Positions 51,463 to 61,696 are shown, numbered from the stretch's first letter. The stretch is 64,000 nt of DNA from Bradyrhizobium guangdongense (GCF_004114975.1 NZ_CP030051.1:4526001-4590000), one strand, 5' to 3'. The notes: generated by a model not told the origin, from the sequence alone. Program-made: numbers and translations.

Positions 51463-52884
51463 ATGTCGTCAACCACAATCGAGCACGTCGACGGCCTGCC
51501 GCAGCCACAACGCAATCAGGCGGTGCTGACCATTGCGCTCGGCATCATCATGGCCGTGGTCGACAGCGCCATCGCCAATGTCGCACTGCCGACGATCGCA
51601 GCCGACCTGAATGCGAGCCCTGCGTTCTCGATCTGGATCGTCAATGGTTACCAGCTCGCGATCACCATCTCGTTGCTGCCGCTGGCTTCGCTCGGCGAGA
51701 TCGTCGGCTATCGCCGCGTGTATCTGGTCGGGCTCGTGCTGTTCACGCTCGCATCTGCCTTCTGCGCGCTGGCGCATACTCTGCCGTTGCTCACCATCGC
51801 ACGCATCATCCAGGGGTTCGGCGCGGCCGGCATCATGAGCGTCAACTCGGCGCTGGTGCGCTTTACCTATCCGCGCAGCCTGCTCGGCCGCGGCATCGGA
51901 CTCAACGCACTCGTCGTCGCCTTCTCCGCTGCCGTCGGACCGACGCTTGCTGCCGGCATCCTCGCAGTCGGCAGCTGGCCCTGGCTGTTCGCCATCAACG
52001 TCCCGCTTGGCATCGCCACGCTCGTGCTCGGCCTGCGCAGCCTGCCGCATACAACGCCGGCGAGTCATTCCTTCGATTGGCAAAGCGCGGGGCTTTCTGC
52101 GATCACCTTCGGCGTCGGCATCGCCGCGATCGATAGCGTCGGCCATGGCGAGGCGGCGATCACCTGTCTCATCCAGTTCGCCATCGCAATCGCCGCTGGC
52201 GCTTCGCTCATTTATCGCGAAACGCACATGAAATCGCCGCTCCTGCCTGTCGATCTGTTGCGCATCCCGGTGTTCGGGCTGTCCATTGCCACCTCCATCG
52301 CCTCGTTCTGCGGGCAAATGCTGGCCTTCGTGGCCATCCCCTTTTATCTGCAGAGCCGCTTCGGCTATTCGGCCGTGCATATGGGCCTGCTGATCACGCC
52401 CTGGCCCATCGCGGTGGCGTTCGCAGCTCCTCTGGCCGGTCGCCTGGTCGAGCATTATCCGGCCGGCCTGCTCGGCGGCATCGGACTCGCACTGTTCGCC
52501 TGTGGCCTCGCCGCGCTGGCCCTGCTGCCGGCGAGTCCGACGCCACTCGATGTCATCTGGCGGATGGCGCTGGCGGGGGCCGGCTTCGGCCTGTTCCAGA
52601 CGCCCAACAACCGCACCATGATCGCCGCCGCCCCACGCGAGCGCGCCGGCGGCGCCAGCGGCATGCTGGGCACGGCGCGCTTGCTCGGCCAGACCACCGG
52701 AGCTGCGCTGGTCGCGCTGTTCCTCGGCCGCTATCCGATCGATGGGACCCGCATCGCGCTCCTTACCGGCGTCGGATTTGCCCTCTGCGGCGCCATGCTG
52801 AGCATGCTGCGGCTGTCGCCCGCCGGCGCCCGCGGCGCCGAACATGTCCGGGTGCAGGACGATCAACGCCTGCGGGGCGAATGA
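51463..52884 (+). CDS. MFS transporter, DHA2-type drug exporter
   Basis: A 473-residue, 14-helix major facilitator. The N-terminal motif D1-like block is VVDSAIANVALPTIAADLNA, then WIVNGYQLAITISLLPLASL and GEIVGYRRVYLVGLVLFTLA. Motif C appears in FSAAVGPTLAAGILAVGSWP. Such proteins export drugs or metabolites in exchange for protons. It stands alone, followed by the clpA terminator. Confidence 0.88.
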   Translation: MSSTTIEHVDGLPQPQRNQAVLTIALGIIMAVVDSAIANVALPTIAADLNASPAFSIWIVNGYQLAITISLLPLASLGEIVGYRRVYLVGLVLFTLASAFCALAHTLPLLTIARIIQGFGAAGIMSVNSALVRFTYPRSLLGRGIGLNALVVAFSAAVGPTLAAGILAVGSWPWLFAINVPLGIATLVLGLRSLPHTTPASHSFDWQSAGLSAITFGVGIAAIDSVGHGEAAITCLIQFAIAIAAGASLIYRETHMKSPLLPVDLLRIPVFGLSIATSIASFCGQMLAFVAIPFYLQSRFGYSAVHMGLLITPWPIAVAFAAPLAGRLVEHYPAGLLGGIGLALFACGLAALALLPASPTPLDVIWRMALAGAGFGLFQTPNNRTMIAAAPRERAGGASGMLGTARLLGQTTGAALVALFLGRYPIDGTRIALLTGVGFALCGAMLSMLRLSPAGARGAEHVRVQDDQRLRGE

Positions 52885-52916
52885 CGCCACCCCGGCAGAC
52901 GTGAAGCTGGAACAAC

Positions 52917-52943
52917 AAAAAGGCCGGCTTTTCAACCGGCCTT
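52917..52943 (-). terminator. Intrinsic terminator of clpA
   Basis: AAGGCCGG (52920-52927) and CCGGCCTT (52936-52943) form a stem. On the minus strand the stem is followed by TTTTTGTTG, so it terminates clpA 20 bp after its stop. It could also slow transcripts from the MFS gene on the other strand. Confidence 0.8.
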
Positions 52944-52962
52944 CCTGATCACGATGCGCAGA

Positions 52963-55374
52963 TCAAACCTTGACCAGCGGGCCCTTCGAGGTCGGCCCCT
53001 TGGATCCGCCGGGGCCGCCCGGCTTGTTGGGCTTGCCCGGCGGGCGCTTGCGGGCACCGGGCAGCTTTTCCTGCTTCGGCGTAACCGGCCCCTCGACGAA
53101 CTCGAAACCGATCTTCTCCTTGGTCTCGTCGGCCTCGTCCTTGACCAGGACGACGCGAACGTGGCCACCGCTCTTGAGCTTGCCGAACAGCACCTCGTCA
53201 GCCAGGGGTTTCTTGATGTGCTCCTGGATCACGCGGGCCATGGGGCGCGCGCCCATCTGCTCGTCGTAACCATGCTGGACCAGCCAAGCCTTGGCGGGGT
53301 CGGACAGTTCGATGGTGACGTCGCGGTCGCCGAGCTGCGCTTCGAGCTGAAGCACGAACTTCTCGACGACGGTGCCGATCACTTCGACGCTGAGATGACC
53401 GAACGAGACGATGGCGTCGAGACGGTTGCGGAATTCCGGCGCGAACTGCCGGTTGATCGCCTCGTGGTCGTCGCCTTCCCGCTTCGAGCGCGTGAAGCCG
53501 AACGCCTGCTTGGCGAGATCCGAAGCACCTGCGTTCGTGGTCATGATCAGGATCACGTTGCGGAAGTTGACCTGCTTGCCATTGTGGTCGGTGAGCCGGC
53601 CGTGGTCCATGATCTGGAGCAGCACGTTGTAGAGGTCGGGATGCGCCTTCTCGATTTCATCGAGCAGCACCACGCAATGCGGATGCTGGTCGACACCGTC
53701 AGTGAGCAGGCCGCCCTGATCGAAGCCGACATAGCCAGGAGGTGCGCCGATCAGGCGCGACACGGTGTGCCGCTCCATGTATTCGGACATGTCGAAGCGC
53801 AACAACTCGACGCCGAGGCTCGCCGCGAGCTGCTTTGCCACCTCCGTCTTGCCGACGCCGGTGGGACCTGAAAACAGATAGCAACCGATCGGCTTCTCCG
53901 GCTCGCGCAAGCCGGCACGCGCCAGCTTGATCGATGCCGCGAGCGACTCGATCGCCTTGTCCTGGCCGAACACGGTACGCTTCAGGGTCTGCTCGAGATG
54001 CTTGAGCACCTCGGCATCATCCTTCGACACGCTCTTTGGCGGGATCCGCGCCATCGAGGCGATCGTGGTCTCGATCTCCTTGATGCCGATGGTCTTCTTG
54101 CGCTTGTTCTCGGCCACCAGCATCTGCGCCGCACCCGATTCGTCGATGACGTCGATCGCCTTGTCGGGCAGCTTGCGGTCATGGATATAGCGCGAGGACA
54201 GCTGTACGGCGGCCTCAATCGCCTCATTGGTGTATTTCAGCCGGTGGTAGTCTTCGAAGTAGGGCTTGAGACCCTTGAGGATGGCAATCGCGTCCTCGAC
54301 CGTCGGCTCGTTGATGTCGATCTTCTGGAAGCGCCGCACCAGCGCGCGGTCCTTCTCGAAGTGCTGGCGGTATTCCTTGTAGGTGGTGGAACCCATGCAG
54401 CGGATCGTGCCAGAGGCAAGCGCCGGCTTGAGCAGGTTCGAGGCATCCATCGCCCCGCCCGACGTTGCGCCCGCACCGATCACGGTGTGGATCTCGTCGA
54501 TGAACAGGATGGCATTGGGGTGCGCCTCGAGCTCCTTCAGCACCTGCTTGAGGCGCTCCTCGAAGTCGCCACGGTAGCGCGTGCCGGCGAGCAGCGTGCC
54601 CATGTCGAGCGAGAACACGGTCGCGGCCGCCAGAACCTCCGGCACCTCGCTGTCGACGATGCGCTTGGCAAGGCCCTCCGCGATCGCAGTCTTGCCGACG
54701 CCGGCCTCGCCAACGAACAGCGGATTGTTCTTCTGCCGGCGGCACAGCACCTGGATCGCCCGGTTGATCTCGGAATTGCGTCCGATCACCGGGTCGATCT
54801 TGCCGTCGCGCGCTTTCTTGTTGAGGTTGACGCAGTAGGTCTCGAGCGCTTCGCCCTTCTTCTTGGCGTCCTCGCTGCCCTTGGTCTCGGTCTCCTCATC
54901 GACGCCGCGCACCGGCCGCGCCTCGGAGACGCCCGGCCGCTTGGCGATGCCGTGGCTGATGTAGTTGACGGCGTCATAGCGCGTCATATCCTGCTCCTGC
55001 AGGAAGTACGCGGCATGGCTCTCGCGCTCGGCAAAGATCGCGATCAGCACGTTGGCGCCGGTCACCTCTTCGCGACCCGAGGACTGGACGTGGATTACCG
55101 CGCGCTGGATCACGCGCTGGAAGCCGGCGGTCGGCTTGGCGTCGTCGGCTCCGTCAGTCACCAGATTTTCGAATTCGGTCTCAAGGTAGTTGACGAGACT
55201 CGTACGGAGCTTGTCGAGATCGACGCTACAGGCGCGCATGACCGCAGCTGCATCGGAATCGTCGATCAGGGAGAGCAATAGATGCTCGAGCGTCGCATAT
55301 TGGTGATGACGCTCATTGGCGATCGCCAGTGCACGATGCAGGGATTGTTCAAGGCTTTGGGAAAAAGTCGGCAT
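52963..55374 (-). CDS. clpA: ATP-dependent Clp protease ATP-binding subunit ClpA
   Basis: An 803-residue AAA+ unfoldase. The N-domain starts [21 protein letters not shown]1 has Walker A GEAGVGKT near residue 215 and [21 protein letters not shown]2 has GPTGVGKT near residue 500, [20 protein letters not shown] and [20 protein letters not shown], where FGF stands in for the IGL/IGF loop that docks ClpP. The C-terminal 50 residues are Lys/Gly/Pro-rich. It threads substrates into ClpP, with specificity set by ClpS. clpS lies 318 bp upstream, and that gap (55375-55692) has no other gene. Confidence 0.95.
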   Translation of the reverse strand: MPTFSQSLEQSLHRALAIANERHHQYATLEHLLLSLIDDSDAAAVMRACSVDLDKLRTSLVNYLETEFENLVTDGADDAKPTAGFQRVIQRAVIHVQSSGREEVTGANVLIAIFAERESHAAYFLQEQDMTRYDAVNYISHGIAKRPGVSEARPVRGVDEETETKGSEDAKKKGEALETYCVNLNKKARDGKIDPVIGRNSEINRAIQVLCRRQKNNPLFVGEAGVGKTAIAEGLAKRIVDSEVPEVLAAATVFSLDMGTLLAGTRYRGDFEERLKQVLKELEAHPNAILFIDEIHTVIGAGATSGGAMDASNLLKPALASGTIRCMGSTTYKEYRQHFEKDRALVRRFQKIDINEPTVEDAIAILKGLKPYFEDYHRLKYTNEAIEAAVQLSSRYIHDRKLPDKAIDVIDESGAAQMLVAENKRKKTIGIKEIETTIASMARIPPKSVSKDDAEVLKHLEQTLKRTVFGQDKAIESLAASIKLARAGLREPEKPIGCYLFSGPTGVGKTEVAKQLAASLGVELLRFDMSEYMERHTVSRLIGAPPGYVGFDQGGLLTDGVDQHPHCVVLLDEIEKAHPDLYNVLLQIMDHGRLTDHNGKQVNFRNVILIMTTNAGASDLAKQAFGFTRSKREGDDHEAINRQFAPEFRNRLDAIVSFGHLSVEVIGTVVEKFVLQLEAQLGDRDVTIELSDPAKAWLVQHGYDEQMGARPMARVIQEHIKKPLADEVLFGKLKSGGHVRVVLVKDEADETKEKIGFEFVEGPVTPKQEKLPGARKRPPGKPNKPGGPGGSKGPTSKGPLVKV

Positions 55375-55692
55375 TCGCGTCCTCTATGGCCCCCACCATC
55401 ATGATCGCCATCGCCCGGTCAGGCAACAACAACCTTTGTCACATATAGTTATACAAGGCCGCAGCGAAAGACCGGTTCCGCGACTCGGCGGCTTCGATAG
55501 CTGCGGTATTCTCGATGCAAAACCCCTTCCGATTTGGGCAGGAGTCTTAGACAGATTCTCGCCGGCGGGATTTCCGTAGTTTTGCCGGTAGCTGCGCCCG
55601 GACGACACGCCAAAGCACCATCACGAGGCATCACGCGGCAAATCACGCTCCGCCCTGTGCCAGGGTCGGCTTCGAACGCGCCGTGATGCGCC

Positions 55693-56025
55693 CTATTTCT
55701 TTTCCATCACGCATTGCAGCGGGTGCTGGTGCTTGCGGGCGAAATCCATCACCTGCGTCACCTTGGTCTCGGCAATCTCGTAGGTGAACACGCCGCATTC
55801 GCCGATGCCATGATGATGGACGTGCAACATGATCTTGGTCGCGGCCTCGACGTCCTTCTGGAAGAACTTCTCCAGCACGTGGACGACGAACTCCATCGGA
55901 GTGTAGTCGTCGTTTAGGATCAGCACGCGATAGAGGTTCGGCCGCTTGGTCTTCGGTTTGACCTTGGTGATGACGGACGTGTTCGGACCCGCCGGGCCAC
56001 CGGAACGGTTCTCGTCATTGCTCAT
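55693..56025 (-). CDS. clpS: ATP-dependent Clp protease adaptor ClpS
   Basis: A 110-residue N-degron adaptor. The binding pocket is [20 protein letters not shown] (Asn-Asp-Asp and Met), with [20 protein letters not shown] and the C-terminal [12 protein letters not shown]. It delivers proteins with bulky N-terminal residues to ClpA. The ATG at 56025 ([10 protein letters not shown]) is preferred to one at 56085. The 479 bp between this gene and the Tad genes (56026-56504) hold only promoters as far as I can see. Confidence 0.93.
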   Translation of the reverse strand: MSNDENRSGGPAGPNTSVITKVKPKTKRPNLYRVLILNDDYTPMEFVVHVLEKFFQKDVEAATKIMLHVHHHGIGECGVFTYEIAETKVTQVMDFARKHQHPLQCVMEKK

Positions 56026-56504
56026 CCGGGGAGCGTGGGCGGCAGCGGCCGTGGACAGGTCTACTCTGGAAGTCAGTTGCGGCATGGCTCAGGCGTTCAA
56101 ATTCCCCACGGAAGCGTATGACGGCTCACCGGCCGGCCCCGCCCTCGGGAGCCTCGCGCAGGCGCGCCGCCCTGATCGCCGCTTCCAACCGGTCCGGTCG
56201 GGCCGGAGCGATTACCGGGAATATGGGCCTGCCCCCGGCTCGCCGCAAGCGTGCAGAGGTCGAACCGATGCGGCCGTGGCGGTCCCGATTCCCGGTCCGG
56301 CGATCCCCACCAAGGTTAATCAATTCGGACCGATTTGACAAAGCAATCCGTTCCCGGGTTTCAGGGCCATTAACCAGAAACACCGTTCGAAACGGGAACG
56401 CGACCTTTTGCGCGGCCCTAATCCCGGTTTTGTACGGTCGAGTTTACCTGGAATTCAACTGCGGGGCCTGAAATCGGGAGAAATTATTGATTTCGGGGAA
56501 AATC

Positions 56505-57914
56505 ATGTTTCGCCTGCCCGTTGTCCGGTGCATTCGCCGACACCTAGCTCGTTTTGCCGCCGCCGAGCAGGCCAACGTCGCCGTTCTCTTTGCGATCATG
56601 CTGTTCCCGACCATCTATCTGCTCGGCATGACGATGGATTACACCCAGGCCCAACGTCGCCAATCGCAGCTCGACGCCGCGGCCGACGCTGCTGCTATCG
56701 CGGCCGTGACGCCATCGATGATGGCCCAAAGCACGACGGTCGCACAAACGACCGCCACCAACATTTTCAATGCGACCGCGAACGCAATCGCCGGCGGCCT
56801 GTCCGGGGCGCCGGTCCTGACGGTCACTGTCGGCAATGTCGGTCTGGTGCGCACGGCGACCGTGACTTACACCGCGAACTCCAGCAACGCCTTCCCGAGC
56901 GTGCTCGGCACTCCGGTGTGGCCGATCAGGGGCGGAGCGACCGCCAGCGCTTCCGGTGCGCCGAACATCAACTTCTATCTGCTGCTGGATGACTCGCCAT
57001 CGATGGGCATCGCGGCAACGGCGAACGATATCTCCAACATGATAACGGCGACGAAGAACCAGCCCGGCGGCTCGGCAAATTGCGCGTTCGCCTGCCATGA
57101 AGCCCATCCTAACCTCGACAGCGGCGCAAACTCCTCGACCAAGGACAATCTTACCATCGCACGCAACAACAATATCACGCTGCGCATCGATCTCGTCGCC
57201 CAGGCCACTGCAAGTCTCATGAGCACGGCGCAAGCCAAAGAGGCCGTGAACAACAACACTTACAAGGCCGCGATCTATACCTTCGACTACGGCTTCAACA
57301 CGGTTTACGCGCCATCGGGGCTGCCATCTGCCGACCTGACGACTGCTGCCAGTCAGGCCGCCAGCAACATTTCGCTCCTCACCGTCGACCATCAGAACTG
57401 TGTGGTCTCGGGATGCGCCATCACCACCGACTATGGCACCGACATCGAGAATGCCCTCTCGAGCGTCAATGCCCTCATGCCCGCACCTGGCGGCGGATCC
57501 AACCAAACCGGAGACACGCCTCAGGAAGTGGTATTTCTCGTCACCGACGGGGTCGACGACAAGATTGTATCGCTAAAGTCGTCCTGCAGCGGCACGCCGA
57601 TTGCCACCGGCTCCAAATACCGATGCCAGCAACCCATCGACACGTCGATATGCACGACGATCAAGAACAGGGGAATTCGCATCGCGGTGCTCTATACCGA
57701 GTACCTGCCGCTCACAAGCAACAGCTGGTACAATTCCTACATCTCGACATTCAACAGCCCCTCGTCGTCGAGCGGACAGATCGCGCAGAACCTACAATCC
57801 TGCGCGTCGTCGCCCGACTTGTTCTCTGACGTACAATCGGGCGGTGATATCACAGGCGCGCTGAACAAACTTTTCCAGAAGGTCGTGGAAACGGCCCCTC
57901 ACCTGACCAATTGA
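56505..57914 (+). CDS. TadG-like pilus assembly protein with VWA domain
   Basis: A 469-residue protein. An N-terminal membrane helix follows a basic segment (ANVAVLFAIMLFPTIYLLGM) with TadE/G-type features, then QSQLDAAADAAAIAAVTPSM. A von Willebrand A domain has MIDAS residues LLLDDSPSMGIA and EVVFLVTDGVDDKIV. There are several Cys pairs. TadG proteins are minor pilins or assembly factors of Flp/Tad pili. Start: ATG at 56505; a TTG at 56487 with GGGAG upstream is possible. First of three co-directional pilus genes. Confidence 0.85.
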   Translation: MFRLPVVRCIRRHLARFAAAEQANVAVLFAIMLFPTIYLLGMTMDYTQAQRRQSQLDAAADAAAIAAVTPSMMAQSTTVAQTTATNIFNATANAIAGGLSGAPVLTVTVGNVGLVRTATVTYTANSSNAFPSVLGTPVWPIRGGATASASGAPNINFYLLLDDSPSMGIAATANDISNMITATKNQPGGSANCAFACHEAHPNLDSGANSSTKDNLTIARNNNITLRIDLVAQATASLMSTAQAKEAVNNNTYKAAIYTFDYGFNTVYAPSGLPSADLTTAASQAASNISLLTVDHQNCVVSGCAITTDYGTDIENALSSVNALMPAPGGGSNQTGDTPQEVVFLVTDGVDDKIVSLKSSCSGTPIATGSKYRCQQPIDTSICTTIKNRGIRIAVLYTEYLPLTSNSWYNSYISTFNSPSSSSGQIAQNLQSCASSPDLFSDVQSGGDITGALNKLFQKVVETAPHLTN

Positions 57915-57922
57915 GGGAACGC

Positions 57923-58474
57923 ATGACCGGCCCGCAGAGAGAATGGCGGCTGCGCGATCTCCTCGCCGCATTCCGCAAAGACACCAAAGGGGCGAACGCG
58001 GTCGAATTCGCCCTCGTCGCACCGGCATTCATCGCGTTGCTGGTTGGAATCATCCAGATCTTCCTGGTCTTCTTCGGTCAGCAATTGCTGCAGCAGGTCG
58101 TGCAGCAATCGGCTCGACAGATTCTGACCGGTCAGGTGCAAGGGGCCGGGATGACGCAGACCCAATTTTCGAACCTGGTCTGCTCGCAGGTCCGCATCAT
58201 CTTCAACTGCAACAAGTTGATGATCAGCGTCCAATCCGCGAGCAGCTGGTCGACGTTGAGCGCGGCGGCTCCAACACTGACGTTCGATGCCAACGGGAAT
58301 GTCACCAACAACTGGCCCTACAGCCCCGGAGGACCCGGCTCCAAGGTCATTCTGGAGGTGATCTACCAATGGCCGGTGTTCGGGGGACCGCTCGGCTTTA
58401 CCCTCGCAAACCTTCCGAACGGCAATCGCCAGATCACGGCGTCGGCCGCATTCCAGAATGAGCCCTATCAATGA
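57923..58474 (+). CDS. TadE family minor pseudopilin
   Basis: A 183-residue protein with the TadE-type N-terminus: KGANAVEFALVAPAFIALLV, including the Glu at the prepilin-peptidase-like position, then IQIFLVFFGQQLLQQVVQQS. The rest is a soluble domain with one Cys pair (LVCSQVRIIFNCNK). Start ATG at 57923, 9 bp after the tadG stop; it overlaps the next gene (ATGA). Acts at the inner membrane in Tad pilus assembly. Confidence 0.88.
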   Translation: MTGPQREWRLRDLLAAFRKDTKGANAVEFALVAPAFIALLVGIIQIFLVFFGQQLLQQVVQQSARQILTGQVQGAGMTQTQFSNLVCSQVRIIFNCNKLMISVQSASSWSTLSAAAPTLTFDANGNVTNNWPYSPGGPGSKVILEVIYQWPVFGGPLGFTLANLPNGNRQITASAAFQNEPYQ

Positions 58475-59064
58475 TCCGCCGGTCGGTGCGCCTGAAGGAA
58501 TTCCGAGCCAATGAAGACGCGGTGGCAGCGATCGAGTTTGCCATCGTACTGCCGTTCATGCTGTTGCTTTGCATCGGCGGGGTCGAGCTCGGCAACGCGC
58601 TCTCGATCAACGTCAAGGTGACGAATACGGTGCACACGATCGCCGACATCGTGTCGCAGAACAAATGCGTGACCACGAGCGACGTGACCGGCATCCTGAG
58701 CGCCTCATCCTACGTCCTCTCGCCTTATGACATCACCAAGGCCGTCGTAACCGTGTCGGAGGTGCAGCCGAACGGCGACAACGCCACAGCCAAGGTGATC
58801 TGGAGCCAATCGCTCAACGGCACGGCACGAACGGTTGGGACAACCGTCAATTTGCCGACAGCCTTGACGGGGGTGCCCACCACGAGTGGGCTCATCCTCG
58901 GTGAAGCGACGTATTTCTATACACCCAACCTCGGCTACACGATCAGCGGCACGGTTGCGCTCAGCGACAGCTATTACCTCTATCCTCGCCAGACGAGCTT
59001 CGTCCCCGCCATCACGAGCGGGACGACGCCCCCGGTGCCAGGAACCTCGTGTCCCACTTCTTGA
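58471..59064 (+). CDS. TadE/TadF-like pilus protein
   Basis: A 197-residue protein with DAVAAIEFAIVLPFMLLLCI followed by GGVELGNALSINVKVTNTVH, the TadE/F-type transmembrane start with conserved Glu residues. The C-terminal domain is Ser/Thr-rich and ends PPVPGTSCPTS. It overlaps the preceding tadE gene by 4 bp. The main Tad components (CpaA-F, TadA-C) are not in this window, so this trio must work with a distant locus. Confidence 0.85.
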   Translation: MIRRSVRLKEFRANEDAVAAIEFAIVLPFMLLLCIGGVELGNALSINVKVTNTVHTIADIVSQNKCVTTSDVTGILSASSYVLSPYDITKAVVTVSEVQPNGDNATAKVIWSQSLNGTARTVGTTVNLPTALTGVPTTSGLILGEATYFYTPNLGYTISGTVALSDSYYLYPRQTSFVPAITSGTTPPVPGTSCPTS

Positions 59065-59081
59065 CCTGTTGCGCTCGCAAA

Positions 59082-59110
59082 AAAAGCCCGGCTGAAGCAG
59101 CCGGGCTTTT
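59082..59110. terminator. Bidirectional intrinsic terminator
   Basis: AAGCCCGGCTG and CAGCCGGGCTT form an 11-bp stem with a 3-nt loop. It is flanked by a run of A on the left and T on the right, so it can terminate both the Tad operon and the convergent phasin gene. Confidence 0.88.
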
Positions 59111-59131
59111 CGATTCCAGGAGTTCAGAAAA

Positions 59132-59470
59132 TTACTGGGCGGCCGGGGTGAACTTCGAGACGACTGTTTCGACCGGCTTGAACGCCTGCTTGGCGAGGTC
59201 GCTGTAGAGCCCGGCGATCTTCTGCGATTCCGCGACGAACGTCTCATAGGCAGAACGGGCGAAATCGGTCTGCGCTTCCAGCGCCTTGTCCAGCGACTTC
59301 ACACCGGACAGCTTCTCGACGAAAGACTTGGTGTCTTCGAACGACTTCTTGGTGTAGTCGCCATAGGCGCTGGCGATTGCCTGGAGGCCGTGCTGCACGG
59401 AGGTTGCGGAGGCAACGCAGCTCTCGAAATGCTCTTTTCCGTAGTTCTGAAAGTCTTCAACCTTGAACAT
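59132..59470 (-). CDS. Phasin family protein
   Basis: A 112-residue amphipathic helical protein: FQNYGKEHFESCVASATSVQ, SAYGDYTKKSFEDTKSFVEK, LEAQTDFARSAYETFVAESQ and FKPVETVVSKF. This is the Phasin_2 pattern of proteins that coat polyhydroxybutyrate granules. The ATG at 59470 (MFKVEDFQNYG) follows AAGGA. Two PhaR-like sites lie upstream, pointing to regulation by PHB status. Confidence 0.88.
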   Translation of the reverse strand: MFKVEDFQNYGKEHFESCVASATSVQHGLQAIASAYGDYTKKSFEDTKSFVEKLSGVKSLDKALEAQTDFARSAYETFVAESQKIAGLYSDLAKQAFKPVETVVSKFTPAAQ

Positions 59471-59534
59471 CTTGGAATCCTTTTCCCTGGCTCGCGTCCG
59501 GAAGCCCCGGCTCCCTGACTGTGCCCACAATTAG

Positions 59535-59546
59535 TGCAACGCACAA
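59535..59546. promoter_or_regulatory. PhaR-like operator, site 1
   Basis: TGCAACGCACAA, 65 bp before the phasin start. It fits at all positions the Bradyrhizobium PhaR consensus as I recall it (TGCRNYGCASMA). Paired with site 2 exactly 30 bp away. On the minus strand a TTGAC(C) -35-like box lies between the sites. Confidence 0.6.
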
Positions 59547-59564
59547 AAAAGGTCAAGAATATTG

Positions 59565-59576
59565 TGCATCGCACAA
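59565..59576. promoter_or_regulatory. PhaR-like operator, site 2
   Basis: TGCATCGCACAA, within the dyad TTGTGC-ATC-GCACAA. It matches the recalled PhaR consensus on both strands. Its centre is 30 bp (about three helical turns) from site 1, which suits cooperative repressor binding. Confidence 0.6.
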
Positions 59577-59858
59577 AGATCAATCCAAGTTACGGAAATT
59601 CCCGGGCTTTCCCGCAAGGGTTCCTTAAGCTTTTGGAAACCGCGGCCCCCTACCCTGATTCCCTGGACGTGTTCACATCCGCAGACGGTCAAAAGCCGTT
59701 TGAGAACATCACCTTAGCCAGAACAGCGGCTCAGGTCCAACGTCCCCCGCAGTGAGCACCAGCGGAGGGACAGCCTGAGCAGGTAATGATCCCGGGTCAG
59801 CAGGGCACAATTTCGCCTCACGAGCCGGTGATCAAGTCACAAACGGGGACGGGGTTCC

Positions 59859-61676
59859 ATGCTTCGTAACAAGTGGTCTTCCTCGCGCTTGGCGCGGGTT
59901 GGCGTTTTCGGACTTCTCACGGTCACCGCGGCGGTCATTGTGACGACCGATGCGGCCGACGCGCGGCGCTACCGACGCCATTACGCGCACCATCGGGTGC
60001 ATCGCGACGTCTCCGAGAGCTACAGCCCGCAATTCGCCTCGATCATCGTCGACGGCAATTCCGGCGCGGTGCTGCAGGCAACCAGCCCCGACGGGCTGCG
60101 CCATCCCGCCTCGCTCACCAAGATCATGACGCTCTACCTGCTGTTCGAGCGCCTCGAGTCCGGCAAGATGAAGCTTGATACCGAGATGCCGGTATCCCAG
60201 CATGCCGCCGACCAGGACCCGACCAAGCTCAATCTGCGCGCCGGCCAGACCATCCGCGTCGAGGACGCGATCAAGGGTCTTGTCACCCGCTCGGCCAACG
60301 ACGCGGCCGTGGTGATTGCGGAAGCGATCGCCGGCGACGAGGACGATTTTGCCGCGATGATGACGCGCAAGGCGCGCGCGCTCGGCATGTCCAAGACGGT
60401 CTACCGCAACGCCAACGGCCTTCCCAACGACGAGCAGGTCACCACGGCGCGCGACCAGGCGACGCTCGGCCGCGCGATCCAGGAGCGCTTCCCGCGCTAC
60501 TATCGTTATTTCTCGACTACCTCGTTCACCTGGCGTGGCGAGCAGATCCGCAACCACAATCACCTGCTCGGCAGCGTCGAGGGCGTCGACGGCATCAAGA
60601 CCGGCTACACCCGAGCTTCCGGCTTCAATCTCGTGACGTCGATACGCCGCGGCAACCGCCATCTCATCGGTGTGGTGCTGGGCGGCCGCAGCGGCGGCTC
60701 GCGCGATGCCATCATGCGCAACCTGCTTGCGGAGAACCTCGACAAGGGCGCAACCACCCACACTGTTGCCGCAGTGACCGAGCGAAACAGCGCTGAGGCC
60801 AGCACCGAGGTGGCCGATGCTTCGGAGACCTCGGCCCGTCCCGTTCCCCCGGTTCAGGTCGCGGCCGCTCCTGCCCCCGAGGCAGCCGCGCCGCGTCCCT
60901 CGCGTCTGGCGACGCTTGCCGCTGCGACCGCCGCGATGCCGCCGGTGCAGCCCAAGCCAGAAGCCAAGGCCACGGAATCCAAGATTGAGCCCGCGCCGCT
61001 TACCAGCGGCGTGATCACCAGCCAGCCGCTCTCCCTGATCCCGGGTTCGTCCGAGCCGATGAAGCCCGTGCGGGTCAAGACGGTTCAGGTCAAGGCTGGT
61101 GCGGTGAAGGTCGCGTCTGCCGCCCCGACGCAGGTTGCGCCGCAAGTCACCAGCACGATTTCGCCCCGTCCCGACGTCGCGGAAACCTCCGGCGCGGTCG
61201 TTGCCAAGGCCGACATGATCAACAAGCCGGAGCCGGTCAAGGCCGATGTCGCCCGAGCCGAATTGCCGCACCAGCCGGTGGGCTTCGGCACCGGCAACGG
61301 CATCCTCGGCGTGCTGCCGGCGGCCACCGCCGCTGCACCGGCGCCCGCCCCAGTCGCCAAGCTTGCCTCCGCCGATCCGGCCCCGCAGCCGATCCAGATG
61401 AGCGCCCCCACCAAACCGGTCGTCACCCATAGCGGCTGGATCGTCCAGGTTGGCGCGCTCGAGAGCGAAAGCGAAGCGCAGCAGCGCATTGAAGCGGCCC
61501 GCAGCTCGGCCCGTGGCCTGCTCAGCAAGGCCGATCCGTTCACCGAGCCTGTCGTCGCCAGGGATAACCGCAAGCTCTACCGGGCCCGCTTTGCCGGGCT
61601 CGAGCGGGACCAGGCCGAAGCGGTGTGCCGGATGCTGAAGCGCGCCGACATCTCCTGCATGACGGTCCGCAACTGA
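59859..61676 (+). CDS. D-alanyl-D-alanine carboxypeptidase (S11/PBP5-type) with SPOR domain
   Basis: A 605-residue exported peptidase. The signal is GVFGLLTVTAAVIVTTDAAD. The active site has SxxK in PASLTKIMTLYLL, SxN in RSANDAAVVI and KTG in GIKTGYTRASG. A long Pro/Ala/Val-rich linker covers residues about 310-510. The C-terminal SPOR module (GWIVQVGALESESEAQQRIE ... ISCMTVRN) should bind septal peptidoglycan. It trims pentapeptides. The 390 bp before it (59471-59858) carry the phasin promoter and its own leader, but no further gene. Confidence 0.92.
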   Translation: MLRNKWSSSRLARVGVFGLLTVTAAVIVTTDAADARRYRRHYAHHRVHRDVSESYSPQFASIIVDGNSGAVLQATSPDGLRHPASLTKIMTLYLLFERLESGKMKLDTEMPVSQHAADQDPTKLNLRAGQTIRVEDAIKGLVTRSANDAAVVIAEAIAGDEDDFAAMMTRKARALGMSKTVYRNANGLPNDEQVTTARDQATLGRAIQERFPRYYRYFSTTSFTWRGEQIRNHNHLLGSVEGVDGIKTGYTRASGFNLVTSIRRGNRHLIGVVLGGRSGGSRDAIMRNLLAENLDKGATTHTVAAVTERNSAEASTEVADASETSARPVPPVQVAAAPAPEAAAPRPSRLATLAAATAAMPPVQPKPEAKATESKIEPAPLTSGVITSQPLSLIPGSSEPMKPVRVKTVQVKAGAVKVASAAPTQVAPQVTSTISPRPDVAETSGAVVAKADMINKPEPVKADVARAELPHQPVGFGTGNGILGVLPAATAAAPAPAPVAKLASADPAPQPIQMSAPTKPVVTHSGWIVQVGALESESEAQQRIEAARSSARGLLSKADPFTEPVVARDNRKLYRARFAGLERDQAEAVCRMLKRADISCMTVRN

Positions 61677-61696
61677 TCTCTCAGCCCCTTCCCAGC

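Noticed and set aside
53998..55281. 427-residue plus-strand open frame opposite clpA
   Set aside because: Antisense shadow of a highly conserved AAA+ gene; no domain visible.
56300..56420. CtrA binding sites (GGTTAA and TTAACC) upstream of the Tad genes
   Set aside because: Both are single half-sites without the TTAA-N7-TTAA arrangement, too frequent to support regulation.
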